From the NCBI GenBank assembly GCA_026710565.1, contig JAPOQV010000419.1, positions 1 through 51,689 on the forward strand: 51,689 nucleotides of DNA. Reading direction: 5' to 3'. The notes beneath the pieces are model-generated. The model did not search any database. It worked only from the letters and a program-made list of their open reading frames with translations, and was not told the DNA's origin. Position numbers and translations under genes: made by a program. Position 1 is the first letter of the stretch. Each line of letters begins with the position of its first letter. This document shows positions 34,615 to 43,962 of the stretch, in pieces. The stretch comes from Spirochaetaceae bacterium. GTDB taxonomy: Bacteria; Spirochaetota; Spirochaetia; SZUA-6; Bin103.

Positions 34615-34650
34615 GCGCACGTGCCCGGCCGAGCGCACGTGCCCGGCCGA
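34615..34650 (+). repeat. Perfect 18-base tandem duplication
   Basis: GCGCACGTGCCCGGCCGA occurs twice in direct succession in the 121-base gap after the P450. No coding role seen. The unit holds palindromic CACGTG and CGGCCG cores, so it could be two adjacent protein sites or simple slippage. Confidence 0.7.
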
Positions 34651-34691
34651 CTTGCCGCGGAGCCCGCGGGTCCCACACACTTTCACCAGCC

Positions 34692-35018
34692 ATGGAAGAC
34701 CAGCGCAGCCTGATCAAGACGGGGTCGAACGGCCTGTTCCTTGCCGGCGCCGGGGCCGTGGTGCTGATCGCGAAGGGCATCCTGTTCGCCGGTCCCATCG
34801 AGTACCTGGTGGCAGGCGCGGCTGCCATCTGGGGCGGCTACATCCTGCTCACCGACCGCACGCGGCGTAACGCCGGATGGGCCAGCCTTGCGGGCGCCGG
34901 CGTGCTGGTGCTGCTCGGCGGGCTGCTGCAGGCCGGGGCGGCGATTACCGGCATCGGCCTGATCGCTGCCGGAGCGGTGTCCTTCTTCAGCGGCCTGTTC
35001 CGCCGGCGCGGCTCCTGA
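34692..35018 (+). CDS. Small multi-pass membrane protein
   Basis: 108 residues with about four hydrophobic segments (residues ~15-33, 35-53, 62-80, 81-100) rich in Ala, Gly and Leu. It starts MEDQRSLIKTG and ends in a basic tail (GLFRRRGS), suggesting a cytoplasmic C-terminus. No family recognised. Confidence 0.6.
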   Translation: MEDQRSLIKTGSNGLFLAGAGAVVLIAKGILFAGPIEYLVAGAAAIWGGYILLTDRTRRNAGWASLAGAGVLVLLGGLLQAGAAITGIGLIAAGAVSFFSGLFRRRGS

Positions 35019-35065
35019 CCCGGCCCGGCCGGCGACTCCACTACCGGTACGGCAGCTCCCGACCT

Positions 35066-35125
35066 CCGGGCACCGCCCTTCCGGTCACCGCCTTGCCAGT
35101 CACCGCATGGCCGGTCACTGCCTCT
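35066..35125. repeat. 15-base tandem repeat at the end of the OmpA-like gene
   Basis: Four imperfect 15-base units (CCGGTCACCGCCTTG-like) run through the convergent gap and into the last codons and stop of the OmpA-like gene. No terminator hairpin with a T-run was found there. Confidence 0.65.
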
Positions 35126-38100
35126 GCAGCCAGAATTCGACGCGGCGGTTCTTCCAGCGGTTGCGCTCGTCCCCGTGCGGCACCAGCGGCTCGGCGCCGC
35201 CCAGTCCGGTGGTGGTCATCCGGCTGCCGTCGATGCCGCGCTCGACCAACGCGGCGCGCACGGCCTCCGCGCGGGCCGTGGACAGCGGCAGCAGCACCTC
35301 CTCCTGCTCGCGGCGGGCCTTTTCGGCGTCCGCCCAGTGCACGGATACCGCGTGCCCCTCCAGCAGGACGCTGTAGGTGCCGTAGCGTTGCAGGATCTCG
35401 GCAAGGCGGTCGAGCGTCCGCAGGTTCCTGCGCGTCTTCTCCGCGTCGCCGAGACGCCGGTAGTCGGCGGTGTTCGGGGCGAAGTTGATGCTGGAAATGC
35501 GGATGCGCAGGCGGTCGCCTTCCCGCAACACCAGGATGTCGATCGGTACGACCGCCGATGCCGTCTTCCGGTTGCCGACGTGGTCGAAGACCTCGAGATG
35601 CAAGGTGTAGTCGACCGCTGCCTCGACCAGCTCACCGGTCTCCCTGGAGAGGCCGCCCCACTCGAAGGCCGGCGGCGGCGCACTGCCGCTGCCGCTCGAA
35701 GAGTCGAAGAGCTGCCCCCGGGGGTCCAGGATCCGCAGCGTCCATGAGGCGATGCCGCCTTCGTCGTAGGCGTCCAGCAGTATCGTCAGCCAGTCGTTCA
35801 CGCCGTCGTCGTCCGGCGAGAAGGGCAGCGAGGGCGTGTCGAGCTGCGTCTCGATCGTTGCCCGTGGCGACTCCGAGTCCATCAGGAAGGGATCGGTGGC
35901 AGCTTCGTTGACGTTCCCCTTCGCGTACTCGATCCCCAGGGAGGCGCGGAAGAACCCGTCCGGCACCCTGTTGCCGCTGTCGCTGCGGCCGTCCCAGACG
36001 ATCGCCTCCGGGAGCGGCGCGGCGCCCCGGCCTCCGCCGAAGACGCGTACCGGACTGGCGGTGCCGTCGTAGATCGTCAGCGCCCAGCGGTCGATCTGCA
36101 CGGAAGTGGTGGCGGATATGAAGATGTCGATCGTGTCCCGGTCGCCGTCGCCGTTGGGGGAGAAGGCATCCGCGGCGGCGGAGACCGCGGCGACGGTGGT
36201 GACGGTGTCGACCTGGATTCCCTCCAGGACCGCACCGACACTGTTTCCTCCGGCATCGACGCTGGCGATGCGATAGGTGTAGCTGCCGTCCGGCAAGGCG
36301 GCGCCCGCATCGGTGCGGCCGTTCCACACCAGGTCCGGCACGGGCCCTTCCTCCTGCCACACCCGTCGCAGGACCACGGCGCCGTCCCGGTCGTCGGTGA
36401 TGGTCGCTTCCCACCGGTCCCCGGGCGTCGCCTCGTGCGTCAGCGTGATCGTGTCCCGGCGTCCGTCACCGTCGGGAGAGAACAGGAGATACGGCGCTCC
36501 GACGCGAACCGCAGGCGGCTGCGTGTCCAGCATCACCGACGCACCGGCAACCTGGCCCACGTCCCCCTTCGCGTACTCGACCGTGAACGTCGCCGCGTAC
36601 TCTCCGTCGTCCACGCGATCGCCGGAGTCGTCGCTGCCGTCCCACGGCAGACGCATCGGAAAGATCGTCTCCGAGACGCCGCTGTAGGTACGCACCGCAT
36701 CGCCGCCGGCTGCGGAGATGACAAGCTCCCACGCCTGCAACGGGAGGTCCTCCGTGACCCGCAATTCGAAGAACACCTCGTCGTCCACGCCGTCCCCGTT
36801 CGGCGAGAAGCCGGTCGTGGACAGCTCCATCCAGGCTCCGCCCGTACGGGTGTCCACGCGGATCGGCGGCAGCTCCCCGGTGGTGACGTTGCCGGCGGCG
36901 TCGGTGCCGCGCACGCGGTAGCGGTACTCGCCGTCCGGCACGAGCGCGCCCCGATCGTCCGTGCCGTCCCAGACCAGATCGCGGAGCGCGGCATCCCGCA
37001 CCGTGAGCTCACGGACGATCGCTCCGTCCGCGGCCACCAGCTCGGTGTGCCACTCGTGCTCGGCATCCGTGGCGTGGGTGATCTCCAGCACGTCCCGGTT
37101 GCCGTCCCCGTCGGGCGAGAACAGCAGGTAGCCGGCCTCGACCTGGAACGTCGGGTACACCGTGTCCAGGATGATCGGCACGTCCAGCCGGTCCTCGACG
37201 ACGTCGCCCTTGCGGTAGACGACCGTGAACACGGCGACGTACTCGCCGTCCTGCGCCGGGTCGCCGGTCGTGGTGCGGCCCAGCCAGCCAAGCGTCTCCG
37301 GCAGCTCCCGTCCGCCGCGGAAGATCCGCACCGGGGCTTCCGACAGGTCGAGCACCGCGAGCGTCCAGGTCTCCACCGGGACGTCCGGCGTCGCCGACAG
37401 GGTGAACAGCATCTCGTCCCGTTCGCCGTCAGCATTGGGCGAGAAGGTGGCGGCGCCGCCGGTCCGGTTGGCTTCCGCGACGTCGACGCCGGCCTCGGTC
37501 TGACGCGTGTCCAGGCGTATGCCCGGCAGAACCGCGGTAACGCTGTTGCCGGCCGCGTCCGTGGCCGTGACCTCGTACCGGTAGGTCCCGTCCGCCGCGG
37601 GCGTCCCCTGATCGCCCATGCCGTTCCAGCGGTAATCGGCCACCCGGCCCTGCCAGCTCGCGGTGGCGACCGCCACACCCGCCTGGTCGATGAAGCGAGC
37701 CTCCCATGTCTCCTCGCTGCTCGATGCCTGCTCGATGAGCAACTCGTCCTTGATGCCGTCGCCGTCCGGCGAGAACAGCAGGTCGTCCGTGCTCGCCTCG
37801 ATCGTCGGAAACGTCGCATCGAGCGTGATCGGTCCGCCGTCGGCGGCCGCGTCGTATCCGCTGGCGTAGTGCACCGCGAGCCGAACCGAGTAGTCGCCGT
37901 CCGGAAACGCCGTGCCGTCGCCGGCCAGGCCGGTCCACGCGAAGGGCTCGATCGCTGTCTGACCGAGATCGCGATACCAGACGGTGCCGCCGGCGTCGAG
38001 GATCTCGAGCTGTGACGACTCGATGCTGTCGGTGACCGAGAGCTCGGGAACGATCTCCACCGTATCCTGGATCCCGTCTCCGTTCGGGGAAAAGTGCGTC

Positions 38101-39647
38101 CCGCCGATCCGCAGAGAGGCCGTCGCTTCACGCGTATCGACGTTGAAGGCGAGCGGCCCGGAGGAGAATCCGTTGCCGGCGCCGTCGCGCCCCGTCAGCT
38201 CGTAGATGAAGCCGCCGTCGGCAACCCGCCTGCCGAGGCTGTCGCGGCCGTCCCACCGGAACGTGACGCTGGCAATCGACGCGCGCTCCGACCACACCGG
38301 CTCACCGCGCTCATCCGTGATCGACACCTGCCAGGACCCGTCTCCGGACGTCTCCTGAGTCACCAGCAGGGCGTCGCGGACGCCGTCGCCGTTGGGTGAG
38401 ATCGTTTCGTAGTGCATCTGTACGAACGCGTCCGGCGGCGTCACATCCAGCGTGAACGACGGTGACGCGACGACGCGCGTGCTGCCGTTCGCGTACCGGG
38501 CCGAGAGCACCAGCGTGTAGTCCCCCTCGGCGATCACCGCTCCCGCATCGTTGCGCCCGTCGAAGCGGAGCGGTTGCGGCACCGGCGCCTGCCCGGACAG
38601 GGTGCGCATCACCCGTGCATCCGCATCGCGCACCTCGGCGTTCCAGTCGACCAGGCTGCCGCCCGCGTCGATGGTGACGGGAAAGACCATCTCGTCGAGC
38701 ACGCCGTCGCCGTTTGGTGAGAACGCCGGCAGCGCCAGGTCGATCTCCAGCCGTCTGGTCTCGGTGTCGATGACGATGCCGTCGACCGTGACGGCGGTGT
38801 CGTTGCCGGCCAGGTCGCGTGCGCTCATCCGGTAGCGGTAGGTTCCGTCCGGGAGCAACCGCCCGTCGTTGTCGCGGCCGTCCCAAAGAAAGTCCACCGG
38901 TGGCCCGTCGGTCCACCGGAACGTGCGGACCACCGCCCCGACGCTGTCGAAAAACCGCCCGGACCAACGTACCTCGCTCGATCCGGTCTGCAGGATCGGC
39001 AGCCTGTCCCTGCTCCCGTCGCCGTCGGGAGAGAAGATCAGGTACTCGGTCTCGACGGCGACCGTCGGCGGGGTGTCATCCACCATGACCTGCCTCGGCT
39101 CGGAGCGCCCGGTGTTGCCGTAGTCGTCGGTGACCTCGAGGACGAAGCGGTAGAGGCCTTCCGGAACCCGGGCACCCCGGTCGTCCTGGCCGTCCCAGGT
39201 GAAGGCCGCAGGCACCTCGATCGAGGAGCGCTCCTGCAACCCCAGGTCGATCAGCAGGCGCGGCACCACGTCGGGGACGGGCTCCCCGCTGTCGCCATCG
39301 ATGGTGCGAACCGGCTGGCCGTCCTCGTCGCTGATCACCAGGCGGTACCCGTTGACCACTGCGCCGGCCTGCTGAACATCGATGGCGGTCACCAGCCTGG
39401 TCGTGTCGTGTTCCCCCGGCGAGTGAGCCGGTGAGAAGTGCGGGGGATCGGCGCTGACCGCCACCGCCGGAGCAGGCTGTTCGTCACCGCCCAGTGCGGC
39501 CAGCCAGCCTGTCGCGCCCACCAGCAGGGCGCCGGCGACCAGGAGCCGGGCACGGCTCACCGGGGAGCGCTCACAGGTCGGCGGCTGACGCACGGTTCCC
39601 CCACGGCCCGGCGGCGAGTCAGGCGTGGGTGCCGTGTCCGCAGGCAT
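35115..39647 (-). CDS. Giant FlgD/Ig-like modular protein with C-terminal OmpA domain
   Basis: 1510 residues. A basic leader and one hydrophobic helix (~33-54) are followed by about 11 beta-sandwich modules of roughly 100-110 residues, then an OmpA peptidoglycan-binding domain (residues ~1390-1510, with LLEGHAVSVHWADAEKA and NRRVEFWLQRQ). Each module begins with an Asp/Asn loop such as FSPDGDGSRD, FSPNGDGVLD or ISPNGDGVRD, probably a calcium site. Modules alternate strictly between type A (AGN near the end, then VDT) and type B (YAKG or YxxG near the end), in five A-B pairs. Similar proteins are common in spirochaetes. Likely an envelope-spanning or periplasmic structural protein. Confidence 0.85.
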   Translation of the reverse strand: MPADTAPTPDSPPGRGGTVRQPPTCERSPVSRARLLVAGALLVGATGWLAALGGDEQPAPAVAVSADPPHFSPAHSPGEHDTTRLVTAIDVQQAGAVVNGYRLVISDEDGQPVRTIDGDSGEPVPDVVPRLLIDLGLQERSSIEVPAAFTWDGQDDRGARVPEGLYRFVLEVTDDYGNTGRSEPRQVMVDDTPPTVAVETEYLIFSPDGDGSRDRLPILQTGSSEVRWSGRFFDSVGAVVRTFRWTDGPPVDFLWDGRDNDGRLLPDGTYRYRMSARDLAGNDTAVTVDGIVIDTETRRLEIDLALPAFSPNGDGVLDEMVFPVTIDAGGSLVDWNAEVRDADARVMRTLSGQAPVPQPLRFDGRNDAGAVIAEGDYTLVLSARYANGSTRVVASPSFTLDVTPPDAFVQMHYETISPNGDGVRDALLVTQETSGDGSWQVSITDERGEPVWSERASIASVTFRWDGRDSLGRRVADGGFIYELTGRDGAGNGFSSGPLAFNVDTREATASLRIGGTHFSPNGDGIQDTVEIVPELSVTDSIESSQLEILDAGGTVWYRDLGQTAIEPFAWTGLAGDGTAFPDGDYSVRLAVHYASGYDAAADGGPITLDATFPTIEASTDDLLFSPDGDGIKDELLIEQASSSEETWEARFIDQAGVAVATASWQGRVADYRWNGMGDQGTPAADGTYRYEVTATDAAGNSVTAVLPGIRLDTRQTEAGVDVAEANRTGGAATFSPNADGERDEMLFTLSATPDVPVETWTLAVLDLSEAPVRIFRGGRELPETLGWLGRTTTGDPAQDGEYVAVFTVVYRKGDVVEDRLDVPIILDTVYPTFQVEAGYLLFSPDGDGNRDVLEITHATDAEHEWHTELVAADGAIVRELTVRDAALRDLVWDGTDDRGALVPDGEYRYRVRGTDAAGNVTTGELPPIRVDTRTGGAWMELSTTGFSPNGDGVDDEVFFELRVTEDLPLQAWELVISAAGGDAVRTYSGVSETIFPMRLPWDGSDDSGDRVDDGEYAATFTVEYAKGDVGQVAGASVMLDTQPPAVRVGAPYLLFSPDGDGRRDTITLTHEATPGDRWEATITDDRDGAVVLRRVWQEEGPVPDLVWNGRTDAGAALPDGSYTYRIASVDAGGNSVGAVLEGIQVDTVTTVAAVSAAADAFSPNGDGDRDTIDIFISATTSVQIDRWALTIYDGTASPVRVFGGGRGAAPLPEAIVWDGRSDSGNRVPDGFFRASLGIEYAKGNVNEAATDPFLMDSESPRATIETQLDTPSLPFSPDDDGVNDWLTILLDAYDEGGIASWTLRILDPRGQLFDSSSGSGSAPPPAFEWGGLSRETGELVEAAVDYTLHLEVFDHVGNRKTASAVVPIDILVLREGDRLRIRISSINFAPNTADYRRLGDAEKTRRNLRTLDRLAEILQRYGTYSVLLEGHAVSVHWADAEKARREQEEVLLPLSTARAEAVRAALVERGIDGSRMTTTGLGGAEPLVPHGDERNRWKNRRVEFWLQRQ

Positions 39648-39673
39648 GCTGCCGGCGCTACCACCGATACCGT

Positions 39674-40780
39674 TCAGGCAACGCGGTGCTCGGAAAGCAG
39701 ATCGAAGTCGATCTCGATGCCCAGCCCCGGCGCATCCGGAACCACCACCTGCCCGTCGTCATCGAGGGTGAGCTTCGGATTGAACAACTGCCCGCGCAGC
39801 GGATCGATCGTCTCCCGGTAGTACTCCAGGATCAGCCCCCCCTGCACGGCCGCCACCAGGTGGACGTGGATCTCCTGCGCACCGTGCGGGGCGATCGCCA
39901 GATCATGGGCGGCCGCCAAAGCGGCGACGTTCATGAACTCCGTGATGCCGCCGACGATCTGGGCGTCGACGTTGAGGATGGCCGCGCCGTCGTGCTCGAT
40001 CAGGTCGCGGAATCCGTAGCGGGTATACTCATTCTCGCCGGTCGCGACTGGGATGCTGGTGGCCGCGGCCACGCGAGCGTGTCCCCGATAGTCGTCGGGC
40101 GCCACCGGCTCCTCGAACCAGAAGACGTCGAACTCCTCGATGCGCCGGGCGAAGTCGATCGCCTGGTAGGCGCTGTAGGCATTGTTGGCATCCACCAGCA
40201 GGGAGATGTCCGGGCCGATCGCCTCGCGCACGACGCGCACGCGCTCGACGTCTTCCGGGATCGGCACGGCGCCAACCTTCATCTTCACCGCCCGGGCGCC
40301 AAGCTCGAGACTCTCTTCCATCTCCCGGGCCAGCTCGGGCAGCCCCTTGCCTTCCTCGTAGTAGCCGCCGGCGATATAGGCGGGGATGCGATCCGTGTAG
40401 CCGCCGAGCAAGTGGTGGACGGACCGGCCGGTTGCCTTGCCGATCAGGTCCCAGATCGCCACGTCGAGCGCGCTGATGACCTGCGTCGACATGCCCCGGC
40501 GCCCGACGATCTTGGGCTCCCACATGTCGTCCCAGAGCCGGCGATAGGTGAACGGGTCGCGGCCCACGAGCGCCTGCCTGAAGTGCCCGACCAGCGCCTG
40601 GGCGATGGCGCCCGGACGCCCGGCGGCGGTACCGCCGGTCCAGCCGACGCCGGTGATACCCTCGTCGGTGTGGATGAGGACCGGCGTGAAGGTCACGTCG
40701 GTGTAGGTGTACTTGCCGTTGCTGATCGGCACGGGGCGCGGCCACGCGTAGCAGCGCACCTCGACATCGGTGATTCTCAT
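39674..40780 (-). CDS. Mandelate racemase / muconate lactonizing enzyme family dehydratase
   Basis: A 368-residue enolase-superfamily enzyme. The capping domain (~1-115) contains a mobile loop, ISNGKYTYTD. The barrel has the base K-x-K in RAVKMKVGAV, metal ligands in LLVDANNAYSA, WFEEPVAPDD and ATGENEYTR, and a catalytic histidine in IAPHGAQEIH. This pattern suits an acid-sugar dehydratase (galactarate, glucarate or fuconate type); the substrate is not resolved. It diverges from the acyl-CoA ligase gene. Confidence 0.88.
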   Translation of the reverse strand: MRITDVEVRCYAWPRPVPISNGKYTYTDVTFTPVLIHTDEGITGVGWTGGTAAGRPGAIAQALVGHFRQALVGRDPFTYRRLWDDMWEPKIVGRRGMSTQVISALDVAIWDLIGKATGRSVHHLLGGYTDRIPAYIAGGYYEEGKGLPELAREMEESLELGARAVKMKVGAVPIPEDVERVRVVREAIGPDISLLVDANNAYSAYQAIDFARRIEEFDVFWFEEPVAPDDYRGHARVAAATSIPVATGENEYTRYGFRDLIEHDGAAILNVDAQIVGGITEFMNVAALAAAHDLAIAPHGAQEIHVHLVAAVQGGLILEYYRETIDPLRGQLFNPKLTLDDDGQVVVPDAPGLGIEIDFDLLSEHRVA

Positions 40781-40946
40781 ACGCTCTCGATCATAGGCGC
40801 CCGCCGGTCACGGGCCAAGCTCGCGGGCCAGCGCCGCGGGTCAGGGCGCGTCCGCCCCCCGGTTCTCGTCGACGAAGACTCCACACCTCTATCTTCGGCA
40901 GGTCCGGCCATCTTCGGCACATCCGGTGCGAGTCCCGCGAGCGAAA

Positions 40947-40976
40947 TTGACAATCCGACCGGTGGCTCGCTACCGT
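40947..40976 (+). promoter_or_regulatory. Candidate promoter for the acyl-CoA synthetase
   Basis: A consensus -35 TTGACA (40947-40952) and a poor -10 TACCGT (40971-40976) are 18 bases apart in the 204-base divergent gap. Transcription would begin close to the GTG at 40985, giving an almost leaderless message. Confidence 0.4.
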
Positions 40977-40984
40977 CCGGCGCT

Positions 40985-42892
40985 GTGGCGGCGGGCACGG
41001 CCGAGGACACGATTCCCAAGCTCTTCGCGCACGTCTGCCACGACCACGGCCTGGTAGCGGCCCAGCTCAGCAAGGACGCGCAGGGCCGGTTCCAGCCCAC
41101 CTCGTACTCGGAGCTCTATGCCGAGGTCGGCGACTTCGCCGCCGGCCTGCAGGAATTGGGCGTACGCCGCGGTGACCGGGTCGGCCTGCTGGCCGACAAT
41201 CGGCGGGAGTGGCTGGTCGCCGATCTGGCGATCCTGGGGCTGGGCGCCGCCGACGTGCCGCGCGGCGCGGACAGCACCGCCGAGGAGTTCCGCTTCATCC
41301 TGGCGCAGGTCGACGCACCGTTGTGCCTGGTGGAAGACCGCGCGCAACTCGACAAGGTGCTGTCGATACGGGCCGACCTGCCGGCTCTGCGTACCATCGT
41401 CGTCCTGGATCCGGAGATTTCGTCGCGCGAGGAGCGCGATGGAGTGCTGGTGATCCCGTACGCGCAAGTGCTCCGCGCCGGGCGCATCGTCACGGAGCTT
41501 GAGCCCGACTTCTACCGGGCGCACCTCCAGCGCGGCACGGCCGATGACGTCGCCACCATCATCTTCACCTCCGGGACCACCGGCGAGCCCAAGGGCGTGG
41601 TGCTGTCGCACCGCAACTTCGTGTTCCAGACCGGGTGCATTCCCGAGTTCCTGACCATCGAGCCCGGCCAGATCTGGCTGAGCGTCCTGCCGGTGTGGCA
41701 CTCCTTCGAGCGGATCTTCGAGTACTGCACGATCGCCAGCGCCACAACCCTGGCCTACTCCAAGCCGGTCGGCAGCGTCCTGATCGCCGACATGGCGGCG
41801 GTGCGCCCGCACTGGATGGCGTCGGTGCCGCGCATCTGGGACGCGGTTCGCTCGGCGGTGTACCGCAACGCCGAGCACGAGGGCGGCCTCAAGAAGGCGC
41901 TGTTCGGCCTGTTCGTCGCCACCGGCAGCGCCCACACACGCGCACGCTCCCGGGTGCGCGGACTGGTGGCACATCTGGCGCCCCGCTCGCGGGGGGCCGA
42001 ACAGGCAGGCGGCCTGGTCCCCCTCGTGCTCCTGTCGCCCCTGAAGGCGCTGGGCGCGGCGCTGGTGTTCTCGAAGATCAAGGCGCGGCTCGGCGGCCGG
42101 TTCCGCGGCGCCATATCGGGCGGAGGAGCCCTGCCCGACTACGTGGACGAGTTCTTCGCGGCTGCCGGAGTGCTGCTGCTCAACGCCTACGGCCTGACCG
42201 AGACGGCGCCCGGCGTTGCGATCCGCCCGGAAGCGGCGCCGGTGTCCGGCACGGTCGGCCGGCTGCTGCCCGGCACCGGGCTGCGCATCGTCGACGACGA
42301 AGGACGGCACCTGGGGCCCGGGGAGCTCGGCGTCGTGCACGTGCGCGGGCCACAGGTGATGCAGGGCTACTTCAAGCGCCCCGATCTCACGGAGGCGGTC
42401 CTGCACGACGGCTGGCTGGACACCGGCGACCTGGGCATGACGACGGTCGACGGCGACCTGATCATCCGCGGCCGCGCCAAGGACACCATCGTGCTGATGG
42501 GCGGCGAGAACGTGGAGCCCGCGCCGATCGAGGAGCGCATGCAGGAGTCCAAGTACGTGGACCGGGCCGTGGTGGTCGGCCAGGACCAGCGCTCCCTCGC
42601 GGCGCTGGTCGTGCTGAACGAGGAGGCGGTCACCGAGCACGCTGCCGGCGCCGGGATCAAGGGCGACCTGCAGGCGCTCGCCGAGCATCCGCAGATCCGG
42701 AAGCTCATCCAGTCGGAGGTGGGAGCCCGCGTCTCGGCAGCAAACGGATTCAAGCCGTTCGAGCGGGTTTCACGCACCCACCTGCTGCACCGCCCGTTCG
42801 AGGTTGGCCGGGAGCTGTCGCACAAGCAGGAAGTCAAACGCGCCGCCGTGGCCGAGTTGTACGCCGAGCAGATCGCCCGGCTGTTCGCCTGA
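40985..42892 (+). CDS. fadD: Long-chain acyl-CoA synthetase (AMP-forming)
   Basis: A 635-residue ANL enzyme. The P-loop is TIIFTSGTTGEPKGVVLSH, A5 is LLNAYGLTETAPG, the A7-A8 region is GWLDTGDLGMTTVDGDLIIRG, and the late lysine region is NGFKPFERVS. A central insertion (~300-375) is rich in Arg and Ala. It activates fatty acids with ATP and CoA at the membrane. The GTG at 40985 gives the family start (TIPKLFAHV). It runs into the dehydrogenase gene after five bases. Confidence 0.92.
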   Translation: MAAGTAEDTIPKLFAHVCHDHGLVAAQLSKDAQGRFQPTSYSELYAEVGDFAAGLQELGVRRGDRVGLLADNRREWLVADLAILGLGAADVPRGADSTAEEFRFILAQVDAPLCLVEDRAQLDKVLSIRADLPALRTIVVLDPEISSREERDGVLVIPYAQVLRAGRIVTELEPDFYRAHLQRGTADDVATIIFTSGTTGEPKGVVLSHRNFVFQTGCIPEFLTIEPGQIWLSVLPVWHSFERIFEYCTIASATTLAYSKPVGSVLIADMAAVRPHWMASVPRIWDAVRSAVYRNAEHEGGLKKALFGLFVATGSAHTRARSRVRGLVAHLAPRSRGAEQAGGLVPLVLLSPLKALGAALVFSKIKARLGGRFRGAISGGGALPDYVDEFFAAAGVLLLNAYGLTETAPGVAIRPEAAPVSGTVGRLLPGTGLRIVDDEGRHLGPGELGVVHVRGPQVMQGYFKRPDLTEAVLHDGWLDTGDLGMTTVDGDLIIRGRAKDTIVLMGGENVEPAPIEERMQESKYVDRAVVVGQDQRSLAALVVLNEEAVTEHAAGAGIKGDLQALAEHPQIRKLIQSEVGARVSAANGFKPFERVSRTHLLHRPFEVGRELSHKQEVKRAAVAELYAEQIARLFA

Positions 42893-42897
42893 CGCCG

Positions 42898-43962
42898 GTG
42901 TCCTCGGTGCGGGTCGCCGCCCGCGACCTTGAGCGGTTCGTCGCCGCGACGTTGCGGGCCGCCGGAGCCACGGAAGGGGACGCCGCGTGCGTGGCGCGGG
43001 CACTGGTCGCGGCGGACGTGGCCGGACACGCGTCGCACGGGATCCTCCGCGCGCCGGCATACCTGGAAGGGATCGACCAGGGCTCCATCGACCTGCGCGC
43101 GAGGCCGGAGTTGACCGGCGAGGACGGCGCCACCGCCCGCGTCGACGGGCACGACGGCTTCGGGCAGGTCGCCGGGCGGTTCGCGATGGAGATCGCGATC
43201 GGCAAGGCGCGCGAGCACGGGGTATCCAGCGTGGCGCTGGTCCGCACCACCCACGTCGGCCGGCTTGGAGATTACGTGGAGTTGGCCGCGGACGCGGGAA
43301 TGGTCGGCCTGGCCTTCTGCACGGCCACCAGCGCCAACGGGCGGGTCGCCCCATTCGGCAGCGTGCAGCCCGTGTTCGGGACCAATCCGTTCGCCGCGGC
43401 CATCCCGTCCGCGGACGGCCGCACCGTCCTCTGCGACTTCGCGACCAGCGCGGTTGCGGAGGGCAAGCTGCAGATCGCGGTCAACAAGGGCGAAACGATC
43501 CCGGAGGGATGGCTGCTCTCGCCCGACGGCCGGCCCACCACCGACCCGAGCGACCACTATGCCGGCGGGCCGCTGCTGGCGTTCGGCGGCCACAAGGGCT
43601 CGGGCCTTGCCATCGTCACCGACCTGCTCGGCGGTATCGTGGCCGGCAAGGGCACCCCCGCTCTGCCCGGCCTGGTGGCGGGCAACGGCGTCCTGTTCAT
43701 CGTCATCGACATCCGCCGCCTGAGTCCGCTGGACGAGGTGCTGGCCGGTGTCGCGGCACACAGCGGAATGATCAGGGACGCGGCGCCCGCGCCGGGCGTG
43801 GACGCGGTCATGATGCCGGGCGATCCCGAGCGGCGCGCCAAGGCCGAGCACGAGCGGCTCGGCGTCCCGATCGATGAGGCTACCTGGCGATCCCTGACGG
43901 ATGCCGCGGCTCAGCGCGGGGTCGCGGCCCCGCCGGTCAAACCCGATCCGGACGATCCGTAG
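42898..43962 (+). CDS. Malate/L-lactate/ureidoglycolate dehydrogenase family (Ldh2)
   Basis: A 354-residue NAD(P)-dependent dehydrogenase. Family marks are DVAGHASHGILRAPAYLEGI with the catalytic histidine, VALVRTTHVGRLGDY, FGTNPFAAAIPS, CDFATSAVAEGKLQIA and FGGHKGSGLAIVTDLLGG. The family oxidises 2-hydroxyacids such as malate, sulfolactate or ureidoglycolate. It is coupled to the acyl-CoA synthetase gene and overlaps the convergent M14 gene by 26 bases. Confidence 0.9.
   Translation: MSSVRVAARDLERFVAATLRAAGATEGDAACVARALVAADVAGHASHGILRAPAYLEGIDQGSIDLRARPELTGEDGATARVDGHDGFGQVAGRFAMEIAIGKAREHGVSSVALVRTTHVGRLGDYVELAADAGMVGLAFCTATSANGRVAPFGSVQPVFGTNPFAAAIPSADGRTVLCDFATSAVAEGKLQIAVNKGETIPEGWLLSPDGRPTTDPSDHYAGGPLLAFGGHKGSGLAIVTDLLGGIVAGKGTPALPGLVAGNGVLFIVIDIRRLSPLDEVLAGVAAHSGMIRDAAPAPGVDAVMMPGDPERRAKAEHERLGVPIDEATWRSLTDAAAQRGVAAPPVKPDPDDP

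Noticed and set aside
31394..34828. Minus-strand open frame of over 1100 codons opposite ligD and the P450
   Set aside because: Composition is that of an antisense shadow; the plus strand carries well-conserved LigD and P450 motifs throughout.
36000..39200. Regular short repeats every ~310-330 bases as a possible CRISPR or integron array
   Set aside because: They are the coding sequence for the SPxGDG loops of the Ig-like modules.
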